From Eucalyptus grandis (lineage: Eukaryota > Streptophyta > Magnoliopsida > Myrtales > Myrtaceae): a stretch of 64,000 nt of DNA. The stretch lies in contig NC_052620.1 of the NCBI RefSeq assembly GCF_016545825.1, positions 15,624,001-15,688,000 of the forward strand, given 5' to 3'. Below the pieces are notes generated by a model. That model worked only from the letters and a program-made list of their open reading frames with translations. It was not told where the DNA came from and made no database searches. A program made the position numbers and the translations under genes. This document shows positions 23,497 to 35,630 of the stretch, piece after piece (positions within the stretch are counted from its first letter, which is position 1; each line of letters begins with the position of its first letter).

Positions 23497-25628
23497 GTTG
23501 GAGATCATTTCAATTGGCGGTATGCATTTTGGGGTGAGGCTGTGTTGATGTTTCCATTTGCTGTTTTGGGATTTGTAATGAAGCCTCTGCAGCTAAAAGG
23601 TGCATTTCCATCTAGAGTGCGGCAAGATTCTATCTGGTCTTTGCCTATAAAGAAGAAGAAGATATCTATTTTTTAGACCCACAAATTAGCGTATCACCGC
23701 AGGTTTTGCTCCCGTTGATTCAAAAAAGTCAGTGGCATCCATTGAAACAGCTGCTATTGTGACTGAAGGTAATTATTCTTCTAATATTGTGTGCTAGAAT
23801 TTCCAGATAGAATTCCACTTTCTTTTGTCTTATCTTAGAATTTTTAATTTGTTATTTCATGTACTTTGGCAAAACTTTCAGTAAGACTTTTTCTTATTAT
23901 AGTCCATAAGAAGCAACCAAAGCCATTGATGCAACAGTACAATACTTGCTCACAAGCTTCAAGAACGGAAGAGTTCAATTTGCATTTTGTTAGGGCCACC
24001 AAAATATTGCACATTTTTTGTGTTTTTTGGCTTTTGCTTGGTTTAAGATTTCTTTTGGCAAGTGGATGTAATACAGCACAGAAAAGAAAGTACGCCAACT
24101 CAGTGACACCATGTATTCTCTTTCTTACAGTGCCTTAAACTTGTAACACTTATATTAATGTAGCAATCTACCTTTGTATATCTAACCAATGCCAGATCAT
24201 ATATATGACTCATCACCACACCTTTGGAGTCAAGTCTCCCTCGAATCGTCCTCCGTCACTAACCTACCATTGACTTTTGCAAAGTCTTAGAACAAGTATT
24301 GCATGGACTTAGTCTACTAAATCAAGCCAATACAGGCAGGAACTTGTCTGACAAAATACGAGTTTTCAAGCAGTTTCTAAGAATTATTTTGCTGAAAATT
24401 GCCCGCACTGCACCAACGCCAGCCCCCTCCTCTCGTCATCAAGCTGCTGCACACTAGAGTGGATGAGGCAGCGGCAAGCCTGATATTTTGGGGAACGAAC
24501 CGAGCTTGGATTGAGGCCTAGATCTCTGCTGGCGAGGGTTGTGGGCGAAGCTGCGGGCCTCCTGCGTGTGACCTTGCCCAAATCTAGCGGGGGACAGCCT
24601 TGCCTAGGGCCGGCGAGTGCAGCCCTCACCAGATGGGCTGTGACGCCTCAGCCAAATCAAGCGAGGATTGCCGGGTCCTCCTTGGCCCAAAATTGGAAAA
24701 AAATAAAATAAAATAAGGAAGAAAATTTTAAAAATAAATTGCAAAAATTGTCTACTTTAGTACTCGCCAACCATCCTATAGGGGCTGACTGGACCACTAT
24801 ATCAGCGACCTTTAGTTAAATTGATCGAAATGATTGAATTAACAAATCATCAAAATGTTTAAAATTAAATTAACAAATCATTAGAAAGTTTAAAATTAAA
24901 TTAACACAACTAAAAAGTTTAGGATTAAATTAATAAATTATAAAAAATATTATGATTAAATTGACAAAAATATAATATATTTAAAGCTTTTTTTGATAAT
25001 TTTCCTGATAAATGAGCATGTGAAGTTAGTGGGGTTACGTCGTAGGAACGTGGATGTAGCATGAACTTTTCCAAGTTGACAAAGTCAAATCTCATATAAG
25101 AGTCAACGATACTTGAATAGTCTTGTAGCTTTTCTGGTACGATATGCAAACAAAGGATAAATTCATTATTCTGGTGGATTGACGTCTTATTGTGGTCACG
25201 TTGCTCCATTTCATGACCTGTCTCATCATTAATATTTGCATGATTGATATTTTTAAATCTGCAATTGACAACCGGATAATCTTTGATTTTTCTCCTTTTT
25301 TTGGATTGCTATAATAGGAAAAATTCTTTGGTTCAGTTAATAAATTTAAGGGTGTTATAACCTCTTATCTCATCCGAGTCTGCAACATGATTTGTTGAAT
25401 CTGCTGAAAAAAAGGAATTAAAGTTCCTACTTTCTTCTAGTTTTAAGGGTGTTATAACCTCTTATAATGTAGGCAACCACTTCCTGGCAGTAGTTTGTAT
25501 AAATGTTCCTACTTTCTTCTAGTTTTTAAATGTTTCCTATTTTCTTGAGCAGATGCATGGAGTATTAATCACTCTAAACTGGTTGGAAATGACGGTACTG
25601 GCAGTGAAGCTTATCATGAGCCATCCAA
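23497..25628 (+). pseudogene. Spinster-like MFS transporter, middle exons
   Basis: Three exons join in frame. 23497-23599 is VGDHFNWRYAFWGEAVLM followed by FPFAVLGFVMKPLQL; 23703-23768 is FAPVDSKKSVASIETAAIV; 25553-25628 is DAWSINHSKLVGNDGTG. All have AG acceptors and GT donors. The first matches the end of the N-terminal half of plant spinster homologues (putative sphingolipid transporters, MFS superfamily), just before the cytoplasmic loop encoded by the other two. Neither the earlier membrane segments nor the following C-terminal half is present in order. The second intron holds a GC-rich element and an AT-rich half-MITE. The fragment has no visible stop but cannot make a transporter alone. 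Confidence 0.75.
24400..25010. mobile_element. Partial MITE-like insertion
   Basis: A GC-rich block (24400-24680, inverted CTCGCC/GGCGAG-type motifs) is followed by repeated 'AAATTAACAAATCAT...AAGTTTA' sequence ending in GATAATTTTCC at about 25009. This matches the right half of the foldback element at 34069-34592. The left half is missing or diverged. Confidence 0.4.
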
Positions 25629-26901
25629 GTAAGTGGTTCTCTGATGGAGAGATAAATGTAGATATATAGGTGTATTAACTTATCTACTATTTGTGCATGT
25701 ATGTCTATTAAATATGTTAATCATCAATGAAATGGCATCTCCAGCAACGAATATTTTGAAGCAACAAGGCTGGAAAACTGAAAGAGTTTCATAAATGCTG
25801 ATCAGTTGGGTATATAATATTTTCAGGAAAAGAGTTCGCAGTGGGTAGGGCACACCATTATGAATTCGTGTTTGCTTCATGAAGTGGAAAAGTTGTCGAT
25901 TGAGAAAGGAACTAGGAGAAATTTAATTGAGCTTTGATTATAGAATTATAGCAATTCAGGGTTCTCGATAATCATAGATGGAAATTGTTCATAAGTTGAT
26001 GTACAGTAAGTTGGGACTTTGAGCTAGGATCATTGATCGTTTTAACAACGTTCTGCTTCTACAGTAACTTGATCAAGTAGATGGATAGAAAGCCTCTATT
26101 CTATATCGTTTTAACAACGTTCTGCTTCTACAGTAACTTGATCAAGTAGTTAGATCGAAAGCCTCTATTCTATGTGATAATAGACTTGATTGTACCGTTG
26201 GTAGAAAAGTGCTGGAGTCTAGAGTTAGTGCCTGAAAGAGCCAGCCTTGTAAAGCATCTTTGCAATTATTAATTAGTAAAAAAGCTGGCTGTAATGATGT
26301 TCCGTTTTCTTTGAGGCTTGCAATAATTATTTACACAAAACAATGCCCGGCAGAAAAAGCGAATCCATGGTCCAAAATGGACTTTGATAATTTGTTCTTC
26401 CAGAAGGACGAAAGTTTTTTAGGATGGAATCTTTGATTTGCACCTAATGCATTCTCCACTTACTGTTTTGGATAGAAGCTTTGCCTTTCAAGACATGCAA
26501 AAACTGATTCCAAATGGAGTATAATTGGCAATGCCATTAGTTGAAGCATTGAAATGACAAGGGCCCACGAGAAAATAGTTCCTGAAACATTTTTAAAATG
26601 GTGACCAAGGTTGAAACAGCAAAAGTTTTTGCTGATTCAAGGGCCTGTGACTTACTTGAATAATTTGTTCAAGTTTTTGCAACTAGAGCCTCATATTTTC
26701 TATTCGCTGGCAGAAGATTGATGCATATGAGCATGAATGTGTAGAGACAGATAGAGAATGGAGGGAAGAGGGTGGAGGAGGGAAGGAATTATATTTGTAT
26801 CTCAGTGCCTTCTTTTTATGAGCTTATTTATTGCTTTGCAGGAGATCAGGCTGTAGAATTAGTCCTAGTGTACGCAATTCGATAACTGGGTGGGTTGACA
26901 G
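25629..26901. other. Non-coding junction between transporter and PEPCK remnants
   Basis: Contains a direct repeat of about 70 bp (26035-26105 and 26106-26176, sharing CGTTTTAACAACGTTCTGC). No exon of either neighbouring gene was found. The truncation point of both genes must lie here. Confidence 0.45.
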
Positions 26902-29900
26902 GTGCATCCGACCCACTCCTGAAGAGCTGGAGAATTTTGGTACTCCGGACTTCACTATATACAATGCTGGCCAGTTCCCGTGTAATCGTTACACCCATTA
27001 CATGACATCCTCTACTAGCATAGATCTTAACCTTGCTAGGAGGGAAATGGTCATCCTCGGCACTCAATACGCCGGGGAGATGAAGAAGGGTCTGTTCAGT
27101 GTAATGCACTATCTCATGCCTAAGCGTCAAATCCTCTCCCTACATTCTGGATGCAATATGGGGAAGGACGGAGATGTTGCTCTCTTCTTTGGATTGTCAG
27201 GTGTAGTATCCATCGGAGATTGGAAATGGCGCCGAGTCGGTTGTGACATATGATATGTGCCCTCTCTCTGTCTCTCTCTCTCTCTAAAGTCCTTATCCTC
27301 TGCACAACTTAGAGATTGCAGTGCTTTGATCGTTGCTGATGAACTTTTTTTGAATTTAGGTACTGGCAAGACTACCCTGTCTACTGATCACAATAGGTAC
27401 TTGATTGGCGATGACGAGCATTGCTGGAGTGAGAACGGTGTGTCCAATATTGAAGGGGGTTGCTATGCCAAATGTATTGATTTGTCGAGGGAGAAGGAGC
27501 CTGATATCTGGAATGCCATCAAGTTTGGAACTGGTAATTTCTGAACACGCCTTTTTGAATTTGTATACTTGAGTTGAATGAAATTGATTTTGGTTTACGT
27601 ATGCCCTCAAGGCATGAAAATGACTCGAGATGTTTGTGGATGACAGTGGTGGAAAATAGGGGCGAGCGGTTCCAGTGTTCCGGTTCGGGTTCCGTCTGGA
27701 ACCCGAACCTACCCTGGGGTTCCAAAAAATTTGGAACCCGGAACCTACCCGTCGGGAACAAGAACCTGGAACCTACCTGGTCATAGGTTCCAGAGTCGGT
27801 TCCAGTTCCAACAGTTCTTTTTTTTTTTCTTCATTTTTAAATTTGAATTATAACGTACACGCATATTATCGGATATGCTGGCTGTCATCGATCTTTCTTC
27901 AAACCATATGTTTTTATCAAAACATGGAAATCCTTTTGTAAGTCCATGAAGAAGTTCTCTCGCTATGCTTAACCCGTTAACAGAGGTTCATATTAGAGTA
28001 AATCTACCAAAAATCATGCTGGTGCATATTTCTGTTTTCAAGCACTTAAATATCCCTATGAACACAAAAAAACCTAATCCAATCCTTAGAACAAAAGAAA
28101 ACAACAAACTCAGAAAACGTAGATTGGAGCGGTAGAATGATGTAAGCACAATCTTTGTCTCCTTTGACATGCAAAGGCGCTGAATAACATCTTCGAACAC
28201 AGCTAGTAGCAGTAGAAAATAAAGCCATTGGTGTCAAATTTCAAGAACTTCATCTTAGAGGTGTTGAAGTTCTCTCTAACACGTATAGTTTCCGAAATGT
28301 GAAAAACTTCAGTCAAGAAAGAATCCTTACCATAAACTTCAACCAGGATAATTAACATGCAAAGCTAAACCAATGGTCAAAGTCATGGTAAATAACCGAG
28401 CAACAGGTAAGAATAAAGGATGTGAAACCCTAATTGCTCTCTCTAGTGAAATGTGTTCTGTCTCTGCAAGATCAACGGGAGTTTAGTGGTTGCGAAGGAT
28501 GTAGATCATAAATAGAGTGTGCATATAATAATATAGACATTTACCATATTATGTAGGAACGGCATTCGACAGCAGATCAAATAACTGGAGTAAAGTTGAA
28601 ACATGTTTGAATAAAAGATTCAAAACATAGCACCAGAATGTTCTAATTTACTTCAGCAAAATATCAATTTGGTCCTTCGATTTCTTCAGCATCAAATCTA
28701 CACTCGCCACAACTTTCAACATGGTGAATATTCACTCCAAAGCACCCGTGATCACAAAGCACCGTGCACACCTAGCACCCGATCACATTCACCAAGAACA
28801 GAACATTCATCCTCACGCTCCATTATCATTAACAAGAAGAACAACATACACCAAGAACAGAACATTCATCCCCAAAGACGCCTCCATTATCATCAACAAG
28901 AACAGAACATTCATCCTCGCACGCTCCATTATCATCAACAAGAAGAACAACGTCGACGAGCGCTAAAAACGTCGCCTTAAGAACAACATCGTCGCACTAC
29001 AGTAATGAGACGCGCGCTAAGAACAACATCATCGCACCACAGCAATGAGACGTTCCAGTGATTCGCAATCATCATTAGACGCACAAAGCGATCGACGGAA
29101 AGCGAGATTAGATGAGGACCGTACCTTGATTGATCCCGGCAAATGCCGAATTCAAGAGAAGGCAAATCGCAATGTTTCCATCAGTGGACCCCTCAAAGCT
29201 TCGTGATAAACGAGTCCAAAGGGACCGGCGCGAGCGGCGGCGGCGTGGCCGGCGGCGTCCGGCGGTGGCCTCGAGGGCGAGCGGCGTTGGCGACGGGCAG
29301 AGAACGGGAGAGACTGGCGTCGAGCGGCGAGGGTTCGGGCGAGCGGCCTCGGCGACGGGCAGAGCACGAGAGACACCGGCGCAAGCGGCGAGGGTTCGGG
29401 CGAGCGGCCTCGGGACGATCAAGGCGTCCGGGCGCCCGGCGGTCGCGGCCTTGAGGGCGAGCGGGTGGCGAGACTCGTGAGCGGCGTCGGAACCGGTAGA
29501 GGCAGAGCACGGCAGCGACGAGCGCGAGTGGCGAGGGTTCGCGCGAGCGACGCTCTGCGATCAAGGGCGCCCAGTCATGTCCGCGGCTCGGGCGTCCGCC
29601 GCGTCCGGCGTCCGGCGGCGGCGGCCTTGAGGGCAAGCGGCGGTGTGAGTTCTAGGTCCGAAATCAGAAATCAATAGGGGGCGACAGAAGGGGGCGAGCG
29701 GGGAGGGGGCTCCTTTTGGAGCCCTAACTGCCCCGCAACCGGTTCCTCACAGTGTTCCGGTTCCGGTTTCAGAGGTTCCGGTTCCGGTTCCGCAGAGGTT
29801 CCGGTTCCCGGAAAAAAGGAACCGGGAACCGGAACCGGTCCTTTAAGAACCGGGAACCTCCGGTTCGGTTCTCCGGTTCCCGGTTCTACCCGGGAACCGC

Positions 29901-31378
29901 GCTCACCCCTAGTGGAAAACGTGGTGTTTGAAGAGCACACGAGGGAAGTGGATTACTCTGACAAGTCAGTTACAGGTAAACATCTCTGTCGTTGATAATT
30001 TCTATTATTTTGGAGTTGTTTTTAAATGACTTCTTTGAATTGTTTTAAATAAGATAAACAACTGCATATTTCTTGATTTTGTCATGCTGGATACTCTGAT
30101 TTTTAATATGCTCAAATGTCAAAGTTTATGTTAGCTATGACTTGGTTAGTATATTCCTGAAAGAAAATTGAAGTCAACCCTTTCATTCATTGAGCTAACT
30201 GGGTCAGCACAACCCAATGATGTGCGGTTTTGACCTAATCGGTATGGTGTTTAGGCGATAAATATGATAATCGGAGATTTTCAGTAGCTGTATAGAATAT
30301 GATTTGAAGCAGAAAAATCAAGATTATTACTTTTTGAATAATCTCAGATATCTTCACTGAAAAAATCCAAGAAGCCTTAATTTATTGATCAGAAGACTTT
30401 GATGGTGTCAATTCTGAATGTCCAAGTTCGGCTCGCAACAATATGATGACAGTTTGTTATTACAAGCACAATACTCGCAACATCTGATCTGTTCCTTTGT
30501 TTCAGAGAACACACGGGCGGCCTATCCCATTGAGTACATACCAAATGCGAAAATCCCGTGCGTTGGCCCACACCCGAAGAATGTAATTCTCTTGGCATGT
30601 GACGCATTTGGAGTGCTCCCTCCTGTGAGTAAGCTGAGCCTGGCACAGACTATGTACCATTTCATAAGCGGCTATACTGCTCTGGTATGTGTCCAACTGT
30701 TGAACTTTGGTTCCTTTGTTGTTCCAAATGCTTAATCTGCAGAAGATGGTGTATGGTGTCTGATTACGTGCTAACTGTTGATCTGTTCCACAGGTCACCG
30801 GAACAGAGGAGGGTGTCAAGGAGCCGTGCAACGTTCTCAGCTTGCTTTGGCGCTGCATTCATAATGTTGCATCCTACCAAGTATGCTGCTATGCTGGCTG
30901 AGAAGATGCAGAAGCATGGCGCGACTGGGTGGCTTGTCAACACTGGATGGTCAGGGGGAAGGTATGACATGTTTGAGCCCCGCCCTGGAGCCGATCTTGT
31001 TGCCGCTTTTTTTGACACTGAAACCTTTCACGTATATCGTACAGCTATGGCTCTGGCATTCGGATCAAGTTGCCATACACCAGGAGGATCATTGACGCCA
31101 TACATTCAGGTAGCCTCTTGGAAGCTAGTTACAAGAAGACTGAGGTCTTCGGGCTGGAGATCCTGACCGAGGTGGAGGGTGTGCCCTCGGAGATCCTCGA
31201 TCCTGTGAACACCTGGTCGGACAAGAAGGCCTACAACGACACCCTGTTGAAGCTGGCCGAACTGTTCAAGAACAACTTTGTGACATTCACTGATTACAAG
31301 ATTGGCGAGGACAGCAAGATGATGGAGGAGATCCTCGCGTCGGTCCGATCTGCTGATCTCGAGGCGATAAGAGATTGA
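26902..31378 (+). pseudogene. ATP-type PEP carboxykinase, 5'-truncated and disrupted
   Basis: PEPCK converts oxaloacetate plus ATP to PEP, CO2 and ADP in gluconeogenesis. Exons: 26902-27200 ([17 protein letters not shown] to [11 protein letters not shown]); 27360-27533 (Walker-[12 protein letters not shown] completed across the splice, then [13 protein letters not shown]); 27647-27656 resuming at 29920-29975 (VENVVFEEHTREVDYSDKSV), split by a hAT element; 30506-30684 ([15 protein letters not shown]...); 30794-30961 ([10 protein letters not shown], 2 bp missing, then [20 protein letters not shown]); 31045-31378 ([17 protein letters not shown] to KIGEDSK). The usual N-terminal half (about 280 residues) is missing. 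The last codons are shifted by one base, giving a longer unusual tail. Splice sites are otherwise intact. It is a recent pseudogene or fragment; the family call is certain. Confidence 0.92.
27657..29911. mobile_element. hAT non-autonomous element inside a PEPCK exon
   Basis: The ends are TAGGGGCGAGCGGTTCC (left) and, on the minus strand, TAGGGGTGAGCGCGGTTCC (right). A perfect 8-bp direct repeat, GTGGAAAA, borders it at 27649-27656 and 29912-29919, the hAT hallmark. Removing one copy restores the PEPCK exon (VENVVF). Both ends are packed with GGTTCC/GGAACC subterminal repeats, plausible transposase-binding sites. The interior (2255 bp total) has a GC-rich block at 29200-29650 and a short tandem repeat near 28780-28950. 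No transposase is present, so movement would need a partner element. Confidence 0.92.
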
Positions 31379-34068
31379 ATGTGTGTGGGGTTTGGGTGAT
31401 AATAATGGAGCAGGAATAGCAGTATGACATTTAATTTTGGTAGTGTTATTAAGTTTGATTTCCTATGTGCCTGTGTCTAAAAGTACCAGGTTTTGGGACT
31501 TACCTCCGCTAAGCATCTTTAGAATGGTCATGTTTCACTTGCTCGGTTTTAACATCAAACTTGTTCTCTCTCTCCTCGCTCCGTCCGCAACATCACAGCC
31601 CAGGATTGATCTTGTTGCTTTCATGTGACTGGACTTTCACTTTATCCGCCATTTCAAAAGTAATTGAAGGTGAAAAGTTGGAGAGGATCAAGGATTGAGT
31701 TTAGCTTGCTGCTTTGTTCTCCCATGGCATATGCGCAAATGTTTACTCAGAGATAAACCCAGAATGGACAGCTGTAAAGTTGGGATAGTTGAGATGACTT
31801 TCCATGATATGGTGGATTTAGCTTGCTTAATCAAGTAGAAAATCAAGTGGTGAATTACAAAAAAACTATGGAAGTAGATTACAAGATAGTTACTCATTTG
31901 ATGACAACTAACGCCCCTCTCAAGTTGAAGTGTAGATATCCTGGACACTCGACTTGCTGTAGAGACAGGGAAAATCAAGCATGGCGGTCCCTTGGTGAAC
32001 ATGTCCTTGATGGTTTGAGGGTGCATAAGAAGTCCATATGATCCTCAGGACAGTTTCTTTTGTCAATGAAATGACGGTCAATCTACATGTGCTTTGTTCT
32101 GGCAACAAAACTAGAGTACTCACTACGGCAAGAAATATGCAGCTTACCTTAACCAGATGGAGAGCTACCCGTAGATGCGGTTTCTATCTCGTGGAAGTAT
32201 GATCTTCATGTACAATATTGGTCCAGAAATAGCAAGATAGACGAGTCGGTCTACTGGATGATGGCACGTTCTTGGGTCGCCGAGAACGTTATTGCCGTTT
32301 GTGTTAGTTCATTTGCTAATTGACAGCATATTAAAACTAAAAGACAGGAACCAATCATGAGGCATGTGGAAGCAATAGATTTGGAATCCCATAGGAGCAA
32401 CGTTCACATCTGGAAGTTTTTAACGGCAGGCGTGTTGGAGGAAAGAGGAGAAGAATGAAAAGATAGAAGGACCAAAATGAAAGAGGAAAGAGAGGGTGGA
32501 GTATAGGGTGTAAGTGGTCCGGGTTGCTTATGAAAGCTTGACCCGACCCAAAACACTACACGATATGCTTGACCTGACCCTACCCGACCTGAATATCATA
32601 CAACCCAAGAGAACGGGTCAGATTAAAAAAAGAAAAGAAAAAAGAACGGGTCGATTGAGTCGGGCCAGTGCTGATTAGTTTCATCCTTGTTATACACATG
32701 CAGAGAGAGAGAGATCGGGTTGTGGGGTGTCAAAGCTGACCCAGCCCCAACCCAACAATACCAACATCTAAAATTCCCAACTCGATGAAGACTATGGCCC
32801 AACCCTAAAATACCTTGATTATTGGGCCATGCTCTAGAGTACACTCCGATTCTGAAAAGAGTCACCGTGTCCTATTCGTAGGTTACCGTTGTCCTGAGCG
32901 TGGAGAAGGGGCTGTTACCGCAGGCTCTAACCTGGGTGGGCTGGGCTGGGCTGGGCTGGATCAGGTCCTTGGGCCTAATGGGCCGGCCCAAGCATGGCCC
33001 ATTATCTCTAATAGTGTGATGTTCGGCCACATTAAGAATAAAATACATGTGGCCGAACGGTCGCATTCATCATAAAAAAAATGAAAAAAAAATTCAATTT
33101 CTACAAAATTCAAACCCCCTCCTCTTATTTTCACGATCATGCACTTCTCCTTACTTCAAAAAATAAAAATGGCGATCTCCGTTGAAGGATATTTACAAGC
33201 TTGGAATTCGCAATTGACTTAAATTATTGGGGTTGCCCAACCTATTTTCGATGGCTTGCCAACTTGAAAGTACTCTCTTGCACAAGGGTCAAATGTTTGG
33301 AAGATATTCAACATTATGGACCTACTCAATGGCAAGAAGAGGGTTGTTTACTTGGTATGTGATGTGAAATTATCTTTGAAATCTAGTGGTCAGATGAGTA
33401 ACTTGAAAAGACAACAAGACAGATATGTCGTTGAAATGGTCAAGCCAAAGAAGAGGCCCGCTACCAGAAAAAAATGTGTTTTTATCAATCTGTTTAGTAT
33501 TGTGTTTTTAATTATTAGGTTGTAATTTTTCTTATGAGATTGTATTTATCTAAGTTCGATTCTTATGTATATGTATTTTGACAGCCGCAATTTGTACGGT
33601 ATTATTCGTTTTTTTTTTTTTTTTAACGAGATGAATTCGTTTAAGTCGGAGTCTTATATACTATGCTGCGTATTTCATTCTTGTTCAATTATCGCTACTT
33701 GGGACTCCCCATAAACGACCATGAAGTGTAAATAATTTATTTTACTGAAAATTTCTTTTTTAATTATTTAATAAAAAACCTTACCTGGGAAAAACGTGCT
33801 CGAGCGTAACGTAACGCGGGGCCTAGCACAACCCATTGGCCTCGGCACAGTCGGGAGCCATTGCTAGTCGTGACTCGTGAGAACAATTTCCTCAGTATAT
33901 ACAGATATTCTAGCAAAAATAATTCCGTTATCGAGATGGTAACTCATAAGCCGATGCAACAAGATTCATCGGTCCTTAAAAGACACACCACTCACTAAAT
34001 TGGGTTCCATCAATATGAAATTAAGGTTCTATCTATTAGCATTTTCATAAAATTGATCGTTTGTAATA
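31379..34068. other. Non-coding stretch
   Basis: The first few hundred bases are the former 3' flank of PEPCK. Around 32500-33080 is a region rich in CCCGACC/GGGTCGG-like and GGGCTGGGCT motifs, typical of degenerate MITE sequence. No gene is recognised. Confidence 0.4.
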
Positions 34069-34592
34069 GGAAAACTTATTCAAAAATCATGAACTTATTG
34101 TATTTTTATCAATTCAGTCTTAAACTTTTCAATTTTACCAATTCGATTCTAAATCTTTTCACTTCTTGCTAATTCAATCCATCCGATCAATTTTGATCGG
34201 AAATTGCTAATGTGGACAATGGCGTTGAAGTGGCACATTTTTAAATAATATTTTAATAATATATATTTTTACTTTCTTTTCTTTTTCTTTTTGGTGTTTC
34301 GGATCTAGTGGGCAACCTTGCTGGCCACGGTGAGGGCTAGCAAGGGTTGGCCAAGAACCCTTGCCAGCCAAAGAAACCCCCCAAAAAAGCCAAAAAATTA
34401 AAAATTAAAATATTATTAAAAAGTGCCACGTTAGAGCCAACTATCCACATCAATAATTTCTAATCAAAATTGGTTGGATGGATTGAATTGACAATAAATG
34501 AAAATGCTTAGGACTTAATTGCCAAAATTAAAAGATTAATAATTGAATTGGTAAAAGTGCAATAGATTTATAACTTTTTGGATAATTTTCCC
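34069..34592. mobile_element. Foldback MITE with GC-rich core
   Basis: The left end is GGAAAACTTATTCAAAAA, and the right end on the minus strand is GGGAAAATTATCCAAAAAG. Long inverted arms carry 'TTGATCGGAAATTGCTAATGTGG'-like sequence, mirrored near 34440-34470. The core has GCCAACCCTTGC-type inverted motifs. Non-coding. No target duplication could be settled. Confidence 0.65.
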
Positions 34593-35630
34593 TTAAAATA
34601 ATTAGCTAATGAAAAATGTTTTAACTAAGGACAATAATATATATCTAGATATCTTTATGAATGCATAAAATATTTTTTGTCAATTCATTTTTGTAAGCAA
34701 TACGGTATAAGTGATCATTTTTATTAGAATACTTTTTCTTTTCCAATTTTTTTTTTTCACAAAATAGAAGGAGCTTAAAATTATGCCCTCTTTGATGTTT
34801 GATTGCCTTCTTGACTATTGGCTAATTATCTATCCTGAGTTCCACAAAAGTCGTCGAAAAATGTTCCTTTGATACTATTGCATTATTTCTCCTGTTTACT
34901 CTACTCTCCCAATCTTAGATTTGCCTATCTAGTTATAAATAAGTATTTCGTCTACAATTTCAATAGCATTCACAAAAGCTCTAGTGTCAAATCCTATGAT
35001 TGTTCAACATGTTTTTGCTAAAAGTTTTGGCATCCCACATTTGCTAAAGGGTTTGCTCTCACAAATATAAGATCTGAACTTGTTTAACATGTTTTTGTTA
35101 GTATTAAAGACATTGAACTTAGGCATACATTACTAAAAGCAAAATCCATAGCTACATAAGTGATCCTCCTACCATGTGTTCATCACTGATGATAATGACT
35201 TGTCATGTATTCTTTTGTCATTTGATTGGAGAGTGATCTTGTTGCATGCACCTGCGGGCCGACAAAGGCACCGTTGTAGCTGTGTATTGTATGAACGAGT
35301 TGCTTCCAAAGTAGAATGTGGGTTGGCTAACCGTTGGTTCAACTTTTCTCGAGAAGTCAATGAGGTCATAATTGTTTCCTCACAAGTGTGAATGAGGCTG
35401 GCCATGACCTTCAAGCGTAAAATTTCCTGAATGTGTTGTCTAATCTTAAGCGAGAGATGACTTGTTCTATTTGGTCGTGTAATTGTAGTTACTATCATGC
35501 AATGTTTATCTACATACTAGAAGTTACTGAATTGTATAGGATTTTAAGAGAATATACTCGAAGAAATGGGTAACTAAAATATTGGAATTGTTTAGGCAAT
35601 AACCAGGAAGTTTACTTTTCTCGTATGCAG
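34593..35630. other. Non-coding stretch
   Basis: A plus-strand ORF at 35176-35391 (ILLHAPAGRQRHRC...) has no partner exons and no family I recognise. Confidence 0.35.

Noticed and set aside
29108..29677. Overlapping Arg/Ala-rich ORFs on both strands
   Set aside because: They arise from the GC-rich subterminal block of the hAT element. Six open frames at once reflect base composition, and a similar block occurs at 21400-21680.
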